From contig NZ_OBQC01000006.1 of NCBI RefSeq assembly GCF_900220965.1, positions 119,003 to 183,002 on the forward strand: a stretch of DNA of 64,000 nt, given 5' to 3'. Shown in pieces: positions 37,117 through 45,532 of the stretch. Below the pieces are notes generated by a model. That model did not search any database, had not been told where the DNA came from, and saw only the letters and a program-made list of their open reading frames with translations. This DNA is from Ureibacillus acetophenoni (GTDB taxonomy: Bacteria > Bacillota > Bacilli > Bacillales_A > Planococcaceae). Position 1 is the first letter of the stretch. Every line of letters starts with the position of its first letter. A program made the translations under genes and the position numbers.

Positions 37117-37144
37117 TAGACAAAGCCCAAATCTGCTCGGTTTC
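37117..37144 (-). promoter_or_regulatory. Candidate ECF-sigma autoregulatory promoter
   Basis: On the minus strand, GAAAC (37140-37144), 18 nt, GTCTA (37117-37121), about 20 nt before the RBS. It resembles the TGAAAC/CGTCTA consensus of ECF sigma factors; spacing is slightly long. Confidence 0.4.
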
Positions 37145-37285
37145 GTTCTCAAAATAAAAAAGCGCATAAAATCTAAAATGATTTTATATCTTACATATAT
37201 TTACTATTTTATCAGACGTTGAACATTAGTAGAGTTAAATATCAACGAGAATCCCACTATTAAGATTCATTTATTTTCCAAAAAG

Positions 37286-37318
37286 AAAAACGCAAGATAC
37301 AAGTACCTTGCGTTTTAC
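37286..37318 (-). terminator. Terminator of the NCS1 permease gene
   Basis: A perfect 10-bp stem (AAAACGCAAG) with A/T runs, just past the stop on the minus strand. Confidence 0.85.
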
Positions 37319-37325
37319 AACAATT

Positions 37326-38762
37326 TTATTCATTTGTAATTTCTCTAAATGATCGAGAATCTTTCTTAACTTTTTCTGCTTTTAGTTTAATGCTTCTTTC
37401 TTCTAACTCATTTTTACTGTAGTATTTACCTTTCGTAATCACAGCAATTACAACTGTTAAAATTGAAGCTAATACAGCTGCAAAGAATGTCGCAGTATTT
37501 TGTAGGAATGTTCCCATAAAACCTAGACCAGCAATAGTACCAAGAACACTTGAAATAACTAATGGCACAACCCCAACAGGATTCCATTTGTATAATTTCG
37601 ATTGTCTTGCTTCATATTCTTTTGGCCCAATTTTTAGTAACTTCTTCACTACTAATGCATCTGTAACTAAAATTGCTGCCCATGCCATTAATAGTACACC
37701 TTGGAATGTCATCGCAGCACTTAAATGATCCAATATACCACCTAACATTAAGGCAATCGATAATATTCCTGAGACCACGACCCAAAAACGACGATCCGGT
37801 TTAAAACGAAATACATTCTCAAAAAAATTGGACAGTGATAGGGAAGCACTGTAAATATTTGTGACGTTAATACGTAATTGTGTTAACATCGTAAAAACAA
37901 CTCCGCCTAGTCCAAGTAATGTGACAATGTAAACCCCAGGATTTGATTCACCTAATCGGACTCCAAACCAGATTCCTAATAGTCCCATGACACCAAAACA
38001 AAAGACTTGTGGGATAAACCCAATCATAATAGATCCAAACTTAATATCTTTTGGTTTTAGATATCGAGCATAATCTGATGCAATGAGAGCTGTGAGACCC
38101 ATAATACCGTGTTGCATACCAATACATAAAAGTAATGCGGTTCCACCTACTTGAACTCCATCAGGTAGGTATGTCCAAAAACTACCGTTAAATCCAGACG
38201 GTGTTTTCGCAGCAAAAATAATTGTGAGGATTAAGAAGATAAAAAAGATGGGTAATGACCATTTTTGCAATTTGTCTAATTGTTTAATACCGAACCAATT
38301 TAGTGGAATAACAATTGCTCCGAATACGACAATTAGAAGCCATACTGGAATTGAGGGGAAATATGCGTGTACTGCTGCAACGAGTATCATACCTTCAAAG
38401 GCACAATACATAATAAAATTCGATGCGTAAATTAATGATGTTAACGAAGCCCCTATGTAACCAAAACCTTGTCTAGACATTAGATTTACGTTCATGCCAG
38501 ACTTTGCTGATAAGTATGCAATGACAGTACCTAAAAGCCCTGCAATAATAATTGCATAGATTGCTGAAATAATAGCGTTTGCTGCGCCAAATTGAAGTGC
38601 CATGACACTTCCTGTTTGGAAATAAAAAATCGCTGTTGCAATCCCAAATGTGATGTTGGTTACACTAAACCAACCCATGTTCCTTTTTTCTACCGGAACT
38701 TGACTAAATGAATAATCGTCTGCGCTTTTCTCTTTGAGACCTGCTGTATGGTCTAAACTCAT
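37326..38762 (-). CDS. NCS1-family purine/cytosine permease (CodB-like)
   Basis: 478 aa, 12 predicted helices. It has the NCS1 start pattern (RNMGWFSVTNITFGIATAIFYF and GLLGTVIAYLSAKSGMNVNLMSRQGFGYIGA) and a GIKQLDKLQKWSLP loop. It probably imports a nucleobase or related compound with a cation. The ATG at 38762 has GAAAGGA upstream. No purine riboswitch was recognised in the leader. No catabolic gene is linked. Confidence 0.85.
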   Translation of the reverse strand: MSLDHTAGLKEKSADDYSFSQVPVEKRNMGWFSVTNITFGIATAIFYFQTGSVMALQFGAANAIISAIYAIIIAGLLGTVIAYLSAKSGMNVNLMSRQGFGYIGASLTSLIYASNFIMYCAFEGMILVAAVHAYFPSIPVWLLIVVFGAIVIPLNWFGIKQLDKLQKWSLPIFFIFLILTIIFAAKTPSGFNGSFWTYLPDGVQVGGTALLLCIGMQHGIMGLTALIASDYARYLKPKDIKFGSIMIGFIPQVFCFGVMGLLGIWFGVRLGESNPGVYIVTLLGLGGVVFTMLTQLRINVTNIYSASLSLSNFFENVFRFKPDRRFWVVVSGILSIALMLGGILDHLSAAMTFQGVLLMAWAAILVTDALVVKKLLKIGPKEYEARQSKLYKWNPVGVVPLVISSVLGTIAGLGFMGTFLQNTATFFAAVLASILTVVIAVITKGKYYSKNELEERSIKLKAEKVKKDSRSFREITNE

Positions 38763-39121
38763 CGAACCATCCTTTCGGTCTGTCTCCCTCCTTGCTCCAT
38801 TATTAAGTAACATTCATTTACACCCTTAATTAGTTTGAATGCTTAATAAGGAGGTAACAGAATGTTTTATTTTTAGTTTGAATTGCTTCGGAATTAACCA
38901 TTAATTCTTACAATCCATATAACTACTATCTGATTATATAACAATCTAGTTGACATAATCAAGGTCAATATTTTACCATGTTCAATTGACTTTTAAAAAT
39001 GTTATATTATTCTCGTTTGAACAACTTTTCCTTTACTATTATTTTTATTAAGCTGATAGAATAAACGAATCATTAGTAGTTACAACCTAATTAGGAACAA
39101 TATTACTCTTTAAAATTGAAA
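38763..39121. other. Intergenic region without recognised gene
   Basis: AT-rich leader of the NCS1 gene. On the minus strand TTGATT-18-TATAAT near 38930-38965 is a possible promoter. On the plus strand an AAGGAGG lies before a 4-codon ORF (MFYF) at about 38862, which I do not call a gene. Confidence 0.5.
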
Positions 39122-39152
39122 TAAAAAAAGCGTTAACTTATAGATTAACGCT
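39122..39152 (-). terminator. Terminator of the 39180-39488 gene
   Basis: AGCGTTAA/TTAACGCT stem with seven Ts on the minus strand. Confidence 0.85.
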
Positions 39153-39179
39153 AGCTCTTTACAATATTTATGTTTTTCA

Positions 39180-39488
39180 TTATCTATGATAGGCCTCATA
39201 CCTTGCATCTTTGTATGCGCTAATATATAAACAAATTGCCGTTATAGTATGAAGGAACCAACCAACAATCGGAATAAACGCAAGAATACTTGTAACGATT
39301 CCTAAAATACTCGGAGCTACAGATGTCCGATTAGAAATAGCGATTGCAGCAGTAATAATGTGAAGAATTAACGCGATCGTCAACAACTGCCACGCGCTCA
39401 AAACAACAATTAATCCACCAAATAATGGGATAGCTAAAACCGCTTCAAACGTCCCAGTAATTCCTTTTGCAAAACTGGACCATTTCAT
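39180..39488 (-). CDS. Small membrane protein with three to four helices
   Basis: 102 aa, hydrophobic throughout (GITGTFEAVLAIPLFGGLIVVLSAW, ALILHIITAAIAI, ILAFIPIVGWFLHTITAICLYI). A Pro/Gly-rich pattern like that of small DUF4064-like bacillar proteins; not assigned to a family. GGGGCG-type RBS before the ATG, own terminator. Confidence 0.65.
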   Translation of the reverse strand: MKWSSFAKGITGTFEAVLAIPLFGGLIVVLSAWQLLTIALILHIITAAIAISNRTSVAPSILGIVTSILAFIPIVGWFLHTITAICLYISAYKDARYEAYHR

Positions 39489-39731
39489 TTTCTCACGCCC
39501 CTTTAATTCTTCTAATATCTTCTACGTTTCATAAACAAAAAAGATTCATTTAGAAGGTTCAAAACTTTAGGAGAATAATAAATTAAATAATTTTATTCCT
39601 ACGTAATGAATTGTTTATTTATAAACGCTATGTTTAGCTACATAACATTATTTTTAACGAATTGAATAGGAGGTTAATATTTGTAAATACTTCAAAATAT
39701 ACAAATTCTAAATATATTCAGGGGTGTTAAA

Positions 39732-40046
39732 ATGGTGTTTCCAACGATTTATACAAACATTTGGGATGTTCTATTAGCCATTCCTTTTGTCATGATTTTA
39801 ACTCAAATTACTAAAATGATATTTCATATTAAATCGTTTTTCGTCCCTACCCTATCTATTGTAATTGGTCTTTTACTATCCATTTTTATTAGTCATAATT
39901 ATGATTTACTGGCTGGTATTTTCATGGGTTTTGTTTATGGATATGGCGCTATTGGCAATTATGCTTCAATGAAAACATCTTACAATGCATACAGGAAAAG
40001 AAAATCGAAAAAATTTGCTGCATATAATCACACAATGCATCCCTAA
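39732..40046 (+). CDS. Small membrane protein, unknown
   Basis: 104 aa with three hydrophobic segments (about 12-30, 37-52, 58-78) and a basic, tyrosine-containing tail (SYNAYRKRKSKKFAAY). A CAGGGGTG RBS lies before the ATG. The size and topology resemble small holin-like proteins but nothing phage-related is adjacent, so I leave it unassigned. Confidence 0.6.
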   Translation: MVFPTIYTNIWDVLLAIPFVMILTQITKMIFHIKSFFVPTLSIVIGLLLSIFISHNYDLLAGIFMGFVYGYGAIGNYASMKTSYNAYRKRKSKKFAAYNHTMHP

Positions 40047-40158
40047 ATACAAAGGTTATTAATATCCATTAATGGCCCTTTTTAAATCCTATGTTCCTTC
40101 TTGCCTTTTGACTACAAGTGCCACTTTATGAACTTAAGATTAATCATCGCATATTATA

Positions 40159-40362
40159 ATGATGATAATTATAAAAAAGGATGATGTAGTTATTTTAAGG
40201 ATAAAAGGACCTAGTACACCATCTGGTAGCGAAGGAAAACCTCGAGATATCGAGTATGACATAGGGGACATTGATCGTTGGGAAGATGATGGCGGAAGAA
40301 ATCCTGGGACAAGATCAGGACAATTTCGATGGTATGTTGATGTTTCGTATTACTTTTTATAA
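40159..40362 (+). CDS. Small hypothetical protein with own terminator
   Basis: 67 aa: basic hydrophobic start (MMIIIKKDDVVILRIKGP), a Gly/Ser/Pro turn-rich middle (STPSGSEGKPRD) and a C-terminal WYVDVSYYFL. No convincing RBS; TATAAT lies just before the ATG, so the start is doubtful. The strong terminator at 40371 supports a transcribed gene. No family recognised. Confidence 0.45.
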   Translation: MMIIIKKDDVVILRIKGPSTPSGSEGKPRDIEYDIGDIDRWEDDGGRNPGTRSGQFRWYVDVSYYFL

Positions 40363-40370
40363 ATTTCTTT

Positions 40371-40402
40371 AAAGGGAGGCGCGTTGCCTCCCTTTCTTTT
40401 TA
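40371..40402 (+). terminator. Terminator after the 40159-40362 gene
   Basis: A perfect 10-bp stem (AAAGGGAGGC) with loop GCGTT, then CTTTTT. Confidence 0.92.
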
Positions 40403-40404
40403 AA

Positions 40405-40447
40405 AAAATTAGGCTATTGTCTTTCATAAAAAACAAAGCCTAATCAT
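40405..40447 (-). terminator. Terminator of the SET-domain gene
   Basis: ATTAGGCT...AGCCTAAT with inner TTGT/ACAA, followed by seven Ts on the minus strand. Confidence 0.75.
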
Positions 40448-40456
40448 CAAAATATT

Positions 40457-40834
40457 TTATTCCTTATTAAACCAAAGTTCTTCATTGTCATCTACATCAC
40501 CGTTATAGTTGATGAAAATCTCTTCACCTGCTTTTATATCTTTGTAAGCAAAGAAGTCAAATGTGTGATTTTTAAAATTTATTTCGTAAGTAGCATTCGG
40601 TTCATACGAATGGTTAAACAACATTCCATATCCGAGAAGGATTGCAGTGTGATTAATTCCATATTCAAATGCATAATCAGCAAGTAAAGTTTTTTCAATG
40701 TGTTCATGCTGATCATTTGGATACGCAATGACTGGGGCCTCATGGATTAACTCCCCCTTTTTTATGTCACATGTAGCAAATACTCCTCTATTGAATTCTC
40801 CGTCACTTACCTGAGATGTTTTTATTTCAATCAT
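40457..40834 (-). CDS. SET-domain protein
   Basis: 125 aa, essentially a bare SET fold. RGVFATCDIKKGELIHEAP is the N-SET part, ILLGYGMLFNHSYEPNATYE holds the NHS..PN pseudoknot motif, and AYKDIKAGEEIFINYN is the post-motif with the conserved Tyr. SET proteins transfer methyl groups from SAM to protein lysines; bacterial substrates are mostly unknown. GGAGAAC-type RBS. Single gene with own terminator. Confidence 0.88.
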   Translation of the reverse strand: MIEIKTSQVSDGEFNRGVFATCDIKKGELIHEAPVIAYPNDQHEHIEKTLLADYAFEYGINHTAILLGYGMLFNHSYEPNATYEINFKNHTFDFFAYKDIKAGEEIFINYNGDVDDNEELWFNKE

Positions 40835-40954
40835 GTTGTTCTCCTACTATTCTAAGTTTTATTAACTGTAACATTAATTACAATTCTTCGCATGCTGCAA
40901 CACTTAATTGTGCATACTATCTACCTAAAATCCCAATTAACACTTAATAATAGT

Positions 40955-41356
40955 TTATACTATTATTTTTTCTTTATTTATTTTCTTTAATACTTCTTTT
41001 AATTGGGCTGTTGCTTTTAGTGTTCCGTACACTTTTAATGATTTTATCGTTCTTAACGCTAATTCTTCACTTATGTCTTCTGCTAATACTAACATACCAA
41101 TTACTTTTATTTCCAGAACTTTATTTTGCGAACTTACTTCTTCAAGGATATTTTTATTGAAATAACTAATTCCAACTGCAAACGATTTTTCTTGAATGAG
41201 AGGCTCAACTACATTTGAATATGTCGATAATGAATTTCGAATTGCGGTCTTTATAAAATCAGTACGATTTGAATAAAACCCTTGTTCTATTAAAACATCA
41301 ACCTTCCCTAAATCTACGACATTCATGTTGATTGTAACTTTTTCCGTTTCCGCCAT
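40955..41356 (-). CDS. Ribbon-helix-helix (CopG/ParD-like) regulator
   Basis: 133 aa. Residues about 5-45 (KVTINMNVVDLGKVDVLIEQGFYSNRTDFIKTAIRNSL) form a ribbon-helix-helix DNA-binding domain of the CopG kind; the C-terminal half is an extra domain of unknown role. The ATG at 41356 has GGGAGGG 7 nt upstream. No toxin gene is adjacent, so it is probably a stand-alone regulator rather than an antitoxin. Confidence 0.78.
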   Translation of the reverse strand: MAETEKVTINMNVVDLGKVDVLIEQGFYSNRTDFIKTAIRNSLSTYSNVVEPLIQEKSFAVGISYFNKNILEEVSSQNKVLEIKVIGMLVLAEDISEELALRTIKSLKVYGTLKATAQLKEVLKKINKEKIIV

Positions 41357-41458
41357 ATATATTCCCTCCCACATCCTTTTTGAATATATATGAAAACGGT
41401 TCCATCCATATACCATCCAGATGGATGATTTATTAAGAAAAATTTTTATTAATTTGTT

Positions 41459-41845
41459 TTATCTCTTTAAATATTTCTCTGTCCAACCTAATGCAGCACA
41501 AATATATAAAAAAACAGCATAGATGCATACTCCAACTAAGTAATAACTGTCATCTACTTTTGGAACGATTGTAAATTCTGATTCTCCATGATTTTTTATA
41601 TAAGTTGGAATGGAATTAAAATAATATCCAAAATAGATTATTGTTGTAATTAGCAATATAGCTGCTAGCATCGCTTTCTTATGTAAAACAACTTTTATCA
41701 AACTTTTCTTAAAGGCTTGTGGGAATCCAATTTTTGTGGATTTATCTTTTGTCTCAGCTCTTATACTATGTTGATGTGGTGTTAAGAAAAAGAACATTAA
41801 CCACCCCCAAATACCACCAAAAATCATCATTTCATGAAATTGCAC
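41459..41845 (-). CDS. Membrane protein, unknown function
   Basis: 128 aa, GTG start with AGGAG 9 nt upstream. Three hydrophobic segments (about 5-22, 55-75, 98-118) separated by charged loops (HQHSIRAETKDKSTK). No family recognised. The stop is about 40 nt upstream of the GTG-preceding region of the RHH gene, but spacing (over 40 nt) does not force an operon. Confidence 0.6.
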   Translation of the reverse strand: MQFHEMMIFGGIWGWLMFFFLTPHQHSIRAETKDKSTKIGFPQAFKKSLIKVVLHKKAMLAAILLITTIIYFGYYFNSIPTYIKNHGESEFTIVPKVDDSYYLVGVCIYAVFLYICAALGWTEKYLKR

Positions 41846-41998
41846 GGTAACTCACTCCTAACAGTTTAATCCCTTATTAAAACCAATATATATTATAAAT
41901 TTCAACAATAATTAGCAAAAAACCTCCATCAGAATAAATCTAATATTTTGACGCAAATTAAGTTAGACTCTGTCAATCATTTAGGAGGTGAACCAGCG

Positions 41999-42145
41999 AT
42001 GGCTAAAAAAAGTAAAACGAGCTTTAAAAAAATGAAAAAGCCGAAAAAAGATATTAATCATCGTAATGAGGAATACTCGAAAGAGTTTAACCAAGTGATT
42101 CATAACAATCCTCCACTAGAAGTAAGAAAGCACAGAGGCACATAA
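41999..42145 (+). CDS. Small basic protein (48 aa)
   Basis: Starts MAKKSKTSFKKMKKPKKD, very Lys-rich, with an acidic-neutral C-terminal half ending EVRKHRGT. The ATG at 41999 is preferred because AGGAGGTG lies directly upstream. A strong terminator follows. It may bind nucleic acid or be a minor spore protein; neither is shown. Confidence 0.65.
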   Translation: MAKKSKTSFKKMKKPKKDINHRNEEYSKEFNQVIHNNPPLEVRKHRGT

Positions 42146-42149
42146 TAAG

Positions 42150-42192
42150 AAAAATCCTTAGTCCCATTCGTTGAGTAGGGCTAAGGATTTTT
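42150..42192 (+). terminator. Terminator of the small basic protein gene
   Basis: An AAAAATCCTTAG.CCC stem with one bulge, followed by TTTTT. Confidence 0.88.
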
Positions 42193-42220
42193 CAGCTTTG
42201 TTTAGTTTTTGTCGCTTTTA

Positions 42221-42658
42221 TTACACATAAACACTATCACATGATCCAGCTGCCGGTTCATAGTAACAGTGATTTTTAAATTGACCAGCAAACGGTTGAC
42301 TGTACCATGTTGGAGGACAAGGAGCATAAGGGTTAAAATACCAAAGGGCATATTTCCCTGGATGATCTCTCCAATAAGTAACCACTTGTCTTGCTAATCT
42401 TCGTTCGTTTTCCCTTGCTGGGCTATAAAATAGGTTCCCTTTTTGAACAGCTTCAAAAGAATAATTCCCACCTTGTACTTGGTAAATAACATCTTCTACA
42501 CTTCTTACATCTCGAAAGTCTAAACAATCGGCTACAACACGATTTACAATAACATTTCCTACATAAAGCATCCCTTGATTTCCTTCGCCCTCAGCTTCAG
42601 CTCGCATCATCCTAGCAATTAAATCAATGTCAGCATCTCGGTACTTTATTCTCGCCAT
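42221..42658 (-). CDS. cwlJ: Spore cortex-lytic enzyme CwlJ
   Basis: 145 aa, the full length of CwlJ. SleB/CwlJ hydrolase fold (IARMMRAEAEGEGNQGMLYVGNVIVNRV with the catalytic Glu in the AEAEGE segment, then QVVTYWRDHPGKYALWYFNPYAPCPPTWY). In germination it cuts cortex peptidoglycan at muramic-delta-lactam after activation by calcium dipicolinate. The ATG at 42658 has GGGGTGAG upstream. No gerQ is adjacent. Confidence 0.93.
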   Translation of the reverse strand: MARIKYRDADIDLIARMMRAEAEGEGNQGMLYVGNVIVNRVVADCLDFRDVRSVEDVIYQVQGGNYSFEAVQKGNLFYSPARENERRLARQVVTYWRDHPGKYALWYFNPYAPCPPTWYSQPFAGQFKNHCYYEPAAGSCDSVYV

Positions 42659-42799
42659 ATTCTCACCCCAAACTAGTGTATGAAGAAGAGCCCATTTTGT
42701 TGTCATCGTTTGTCGAATAAATTTCTAATCTAAGTGCAACATAAGATTATTAATCGTTGAGGGAAAAAATCGCAAAACATTAGCTAGGAGTGATCAATT

Positions 42800-42985
42800 T
42801 TGAAAGAAAAAGAAAAGTTCCTTACAACCGCACCTGAAGAAAAAAAGTTTACTATAGAAAACGATTCTAGATATCCTAATTTAAAGAACGTGCCCGGTAA
42901 CTCTGTTGATGCCTACACTGATTTGAAAGAGGCAAACACCTTTTTAGCCAGTAAAGAGATAGGACAACAAAATGAAAATCTATAG
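42800..42985 (+). CDS. Small hypothetical soluble protein
   Basis: 61 aa from TTG (AGGAGTG upstream), charged and hydrophilic (KEKEKFLTTAPEEKKFTIENDSRYPNLKN...), with NVPGNSVDAYTDLKEANTF in the middle. It has its own terminator. It may be spore-associated given the neighbour cwlJ, but this is only context. Confidence 0.6.
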   Translation: MKEKEKFLTTAPEEKKFTIENDSRYPNLKNVPGNSVDAYTDLKEANTFLASKEIGQQNENL

Positions 42986-42995
42986 CCAATTATGA

Positions 42996-43032
42996 AAAAA
43001 AGAGGAACCCTTTTGAAAGGATTCCTCTTTAT
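42996..43032. terminator. Bidirectional terminator between 42985 and csp
   Basis: An AAAGAGGA..CCTTT stem with one mismatch, A/T-rich on both sides; serves two convergent genes. Confidence 0.82.
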
Positions 43033-43048
43033 AGCTATCCAACGAAAA

Positions 43049-43249
43049 TTAAAGTTTTACGATGTTTGTAGCTTGTGGTCCACGTTGACCTTGTTCAACT
43101 TCAAATTCAACTTTTTGACCTTCGTCTAAAGATTTGAATCCTTCACCTTGGATTGCTGAGAAGTGAGCGAATACGTCTGCTCCACCTTCAACTTCGATGA
43201 AACCGAAACCTTTTTCTGAGTTAAACCATTTTACTGTACCTTGTGTCAT
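43049..43249 (-). CDS. csp: CspA-family cold-shock protein (second copy)
   Basis: 66 aa, RNP1 KGFGFIE and RNP2 VFAHF intact, start [22 protein letters not shown] precedes the ATG. It differs from the copy at 15470 by about a quarter of residues. The upstream 275 bp to 43525 contain no gene and may be a long leader of the type that folds with temperature; this was not tested. Confidence 0.95.
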   Translation of the reverse strand: MTQGTVKWFNSEKGFGFIEVEGGADVFAHFSAIQGEGFKSLDEGQKVEFEVEQGQRGPQATNIVKL

Positions 43250-43471
43250 TTAGATGACCTCCATTAAATTAAAATTAATATATAATCTTTTTAAAATAAA
43301 AAAATTCACATATTACAAAAAGTACCGAACAAACACGATTACTCTTTGTAATAGGTGAATTCAAGATGCTTCCTATATAGGACTTTATTAAATTTATTAT
43401 ATATCATCATTATATGTTTGTCCATTTAATTTTATTCACTAATTATAACTCTAATTTACGATCTATGAAAA

Positions 43472-43515
43472 AAAGCGCCAAATATCTTTATATTTTGAAA
43501 GAAATTGACACTTTG
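43472..43515 (-). terminator. Terminator of the zinc-knuckle gene
   Basis: AGTGTCAA pairs with TTGGCGCT through G-U pairs and a T-run of seven follows on the minus strand. Confidence 0.55.
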
Positions 43516-43524
43516 TGATTGAGA

Positions 43525-43734
43525 TTAGCGTGATGTTTTAGGTGGCTGACAAACTTCACATTTACGTTGGTTATTATCTTTAAACTTCTTAAACGTCTTT
43601 TCAAATTGATTTCCACATGCACATTGTAATAATAATTTTTGTGAAAAACCGTGATATTCTGTAGTAAGTAATTTACTTTCAGAATTATTTTCAACAAATT
43701 TTTTGATCTCCCCGATTGTCCATCTTTTATTCAC
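43525..43734 (-). CDS. Small CxC...CxxC zinc-knuckle protein
   Basis: 69 aa from GTG (TTGGAG upstream). A helical lead (RWTIGEIKKFVEN) and EYHGFSQKLLLQCACGNQFEKTFKKFKDNNQRKCEVCQ, a zinc knuckle of the treble-clef type often seen next to homing or phage-type nucleases, here alone. Function unknown. Confidence 0.65.
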   Translation of the reverse strand: MNKRWTIGEIKKFVENNSESKLLTTEYHGFSQKLLLQCACGNQFEKTFKKFKDNNQRKCEVCQPPKTSR

Positions 43735-43916
43735 TCATTTACACTCCAATCTTTCGATTAAGCAAAAGGCTATGTTTGCATTCGATAATTTTCTTAAGCT
43801 ATTCATTATAGCATGTTCGAACCTATATATTTACAAGTTTTCTAAATGGATGTTATTAGTTTGGAGTAAGATTTGAGTTTCATTCGTAAATACTCGTTTT
43901 TAAAGTACCTATAACT

Positions 43917-43950
43917 AAAAAAGACACCCAAATTTTAAGGTGTCTTCTTT
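43917..43950. terminator. Hairpin with A/T runs, terminator
   Basis: An AAGACACC stem with its complement, A/T runs both sides. It probably ends the YjcZ-like transcript. Confidence 0.72.
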
Positions 43951-43999
43951 ATGATGAGTATGAAATAGTAAGTTCTACTGTAGCGAGAGGGGAATATAT

Positions 44000-44101
44000 A
44001 TGGCATTTTCATGTTATCAAAGCTTGTGGAAGAAATTTAACTATTACTCATTAAAGGTATTAGCAGTCTTTTTTCATGAAGTGAGCACCAACAATAATTA
44101 A
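44000..44101 (+). CDS. Candidate 33-aa peptide, antisense to the YjcZ-like gene
   Basis: GAGAGGGG lies 7 nt before the ATG, and the frame encodes MAFSCYQSLWKKFNYYSLKV... to TAA at 44101. It overlaps the 3' end of the YjcZ-like gene on the other strand. Supported only by the RBS, so low confidence. Confidence 0.25.
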   Translation: MAFSCYQSLWKKFNYYSLKVLAVFFHEVSTNNN

Positions 44102-44221
44102 TAGAATAAAGAGTACAACGATTAATACGAATTCTTTGTTGTTATCTTTACGATCAAATGCACCCGCTACATAATTATTGTCATTACAATAATCGTATTG
44201 TTGTTTATGGCATCCGTACAT
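44060..44221 (-). CDS. YjcZ/SscA-like small sporulation membrane protein
   Basis: 53 aa from ATG 44221 with GGGGTGAG RBS. A hydrophilic Cys/Asn/Tyr-rich head (MYGCHKQQYDYCNDNNYVAGAF) precedes FVLIVVLFILLIIVGAHFM, the membrane helix characteristic of the YjcZ family of spore proteins. Most family members are 25-50 aa with a Gly-rich head; this head is more polar. Too short for standard ORF cut-offs. Single gene. Confidence 0.78.
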   Translation of the reverse strand: MYGCHKQQYDYCNDNNYVAGAFDRKDNNKEFVLIVVLFILLIIVGAHFMKKDC

Positions 44222-44370
44222 TATTTCTCACCCCCTAAGATTTACACTATAACTTATGTGTGTTTACTAAGGAGGCATCGTACAAACGTACAGATTTCAA
44301 AAATTTAAGTTAAAAACTCATTATTCAACTACTAAGATTGTTTTTTTCATTTATTAAAAGCGATCCTAAA

Positions 44371-44811
44371 TTATTTTTTTGTATATAGAAATAATGCTAT
44401 GAACATTAGAAATACTGCTGCCAACTTGTTCACGTCAACCGGGTTTCGTTCAGCTCCAAAAAGACCAAAGTGGTCAATCACTACACTAAGTATTATTTGT
44501 CCAACAATAACAGCTAGTAAAGTAGTAGACACACCAATTTTAGGCACAACTAGCACCTGAACTAATATAAAAAATGCACCTAAAATTCCTCCAAGTAATT
44601 GCCACTTCGGAACCGTAGAAATTGATGTTATTTGCCCATTCCCAAAAAATATTAGTACGAGTAATAAGAACAATGTACCAAGCGCAAAACTAATAAACGC
44701 CCCCTCTATAACACCAATCTTTTTTCCTAATCCACCGTTAATTTGTCCTTGTATAGCTACTGTCATCCCAGCGATGAGCGCAAGTAATGGGAAAAATAAT
44801 TTTATGAACAT
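44371..44811 (-). CDS. YdcZ/DUF606-family DMT transporter
   Basis: 146 aa, five helices. ALIAGMTVAIQGQINGGLGKKIG... and a C-terminal repeat (VVIDHFGLFG...FLMFIALFLYTKK) match the short DMT (drug/metabolite transporter) DUF606 family, which functions as pairs or dimers. The ATG has AAGGGGAT upstream. Substrate unknown. Confidence 0.85.
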   Translation of the reverse strand: MFIKLFFPLLALIAGMTVAIQGQINGGLGKKIGVIEGAFISFALGTLFLLLVLIFFGNGQITSISTVPKWQLLGGILGAFFILVQVLVVPKIGVSTTLLAVIVGQIILSVVIDHFGLFGAERNPVDVNKLAAVFLMFIALFLYTKK

Positions 44812-44895
44812 TTGATTTCAATCCCCTTTGATAATTTTGGCAATTTATTCATCTCAATACTCAAAATAGTAAATTAATAGACTAAAAGGTTCAAT

Positions 44896-44930
44896 AAAAA
44901 AGACGTTAGTCCTTCGTGGAAAAACGTCTT
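44896..44930 (-). terminator. Terminator of the DUF1572-methyltransferase operon
   Basis: AAGACGTT/AACGTCTT stem and a T-run on the minus strand. Confidence 0.82.
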
Positions 44931-44964
44931 GTAAATAGTATTCTCTTAATTATCATTAAACCTA

Positions 44965-45507
44965 TCATTGTTGATGCTTTTCTAGCATCTTTTTTAAATA
45001 CGCTTCAGATTTACCTTTTGGAATACTAAGATTGTTCCATAAATCGTTTTTGATCTGTTTTCCAATATATACGATCTGTCCAACATGATAAGCATAATGA
45101 GCAACTTGCCTTTCAATTGCTTCAATGACAGTATGCTTTTCTCCACGAATTGTAATTTGTTTTAATAAGTCCTCTTCCCTTAGACTATTTAATGTATCAA
45201 AAAGTGATTTCCATCCCTTCTCCCAAACGATCATTAAATCATATTTTGAAGTGATATCATCAACAAATTCGTCGTCGCGATTTCGATACTCCTTTTCCCC
45301 ATCAGAAGTTAAGAAATCCGTCCATCTAGAAACCATATTTCCACTCATATGTTTGACTATTATTGAAATACTATTTGATTCTTCATTATAAGTCCAATGA
45401 ATGTCTTTATCGCACAATTGTTGAAAGGTTTTATCTCCAAGATTTTTTAAACTTTTAAATCTTTCAATGATGACTTTTATATACTCGTTTCCAATACTCA
45501 AACGCAT
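44965..45507 (-). CDS. DUF1572 (DinB-like) protein
   Basis: 180 aa, four-helix-bundle DinB superfamily. His residues that would bind the metal lie at KHMSGNM (about 52) and AHYAYHVGQI (about 136-140). DUF1572 proteins are thought to be thiol- or metal-dependent enzymes. It follows a methyltransferase gene by 25 nt, so the two are co-transcribed. Function unknown. Confidence 0.84.
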   Translation of the reverse strand: MRLSIGNEYIKVIIERFKSLKNLGDKTFQQLCDKDIHWTYNEESNSISIIVKHMSGNMVSRWTDFLTSDGEKEYRNRDDEFVDDITSKYDLMIVWEKGWKSLFDTLNSLREEDLLKQITIRGEKHTVIEAIERQVAHYAYHVGQIVYIGKQIKNDLWNNLSIPKGKSEAYLKKMLEKHQQ

Positions 45508-45532
45508 TCCCCCTATTTAAATTATTAATAGA

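Noticed and set aside
38862..38876. Four-codon ORF (MFYF) after a strong AAGGAGG on the plus strand
   Set aside because: No downstream gene on this strand that it could control; most likely chance.
38763..39121. Purine riboswitch before the NCS1 permease
   Set aside because: The conserved purine-aptamer loop sequences were not found.
43488..43697. Overlapping minus-strand frame (69 codons) inside the zinc-knuckle gene
   Set aside because: Out of frame with the CxC/CxxC protein, no RBS; shadow frame.
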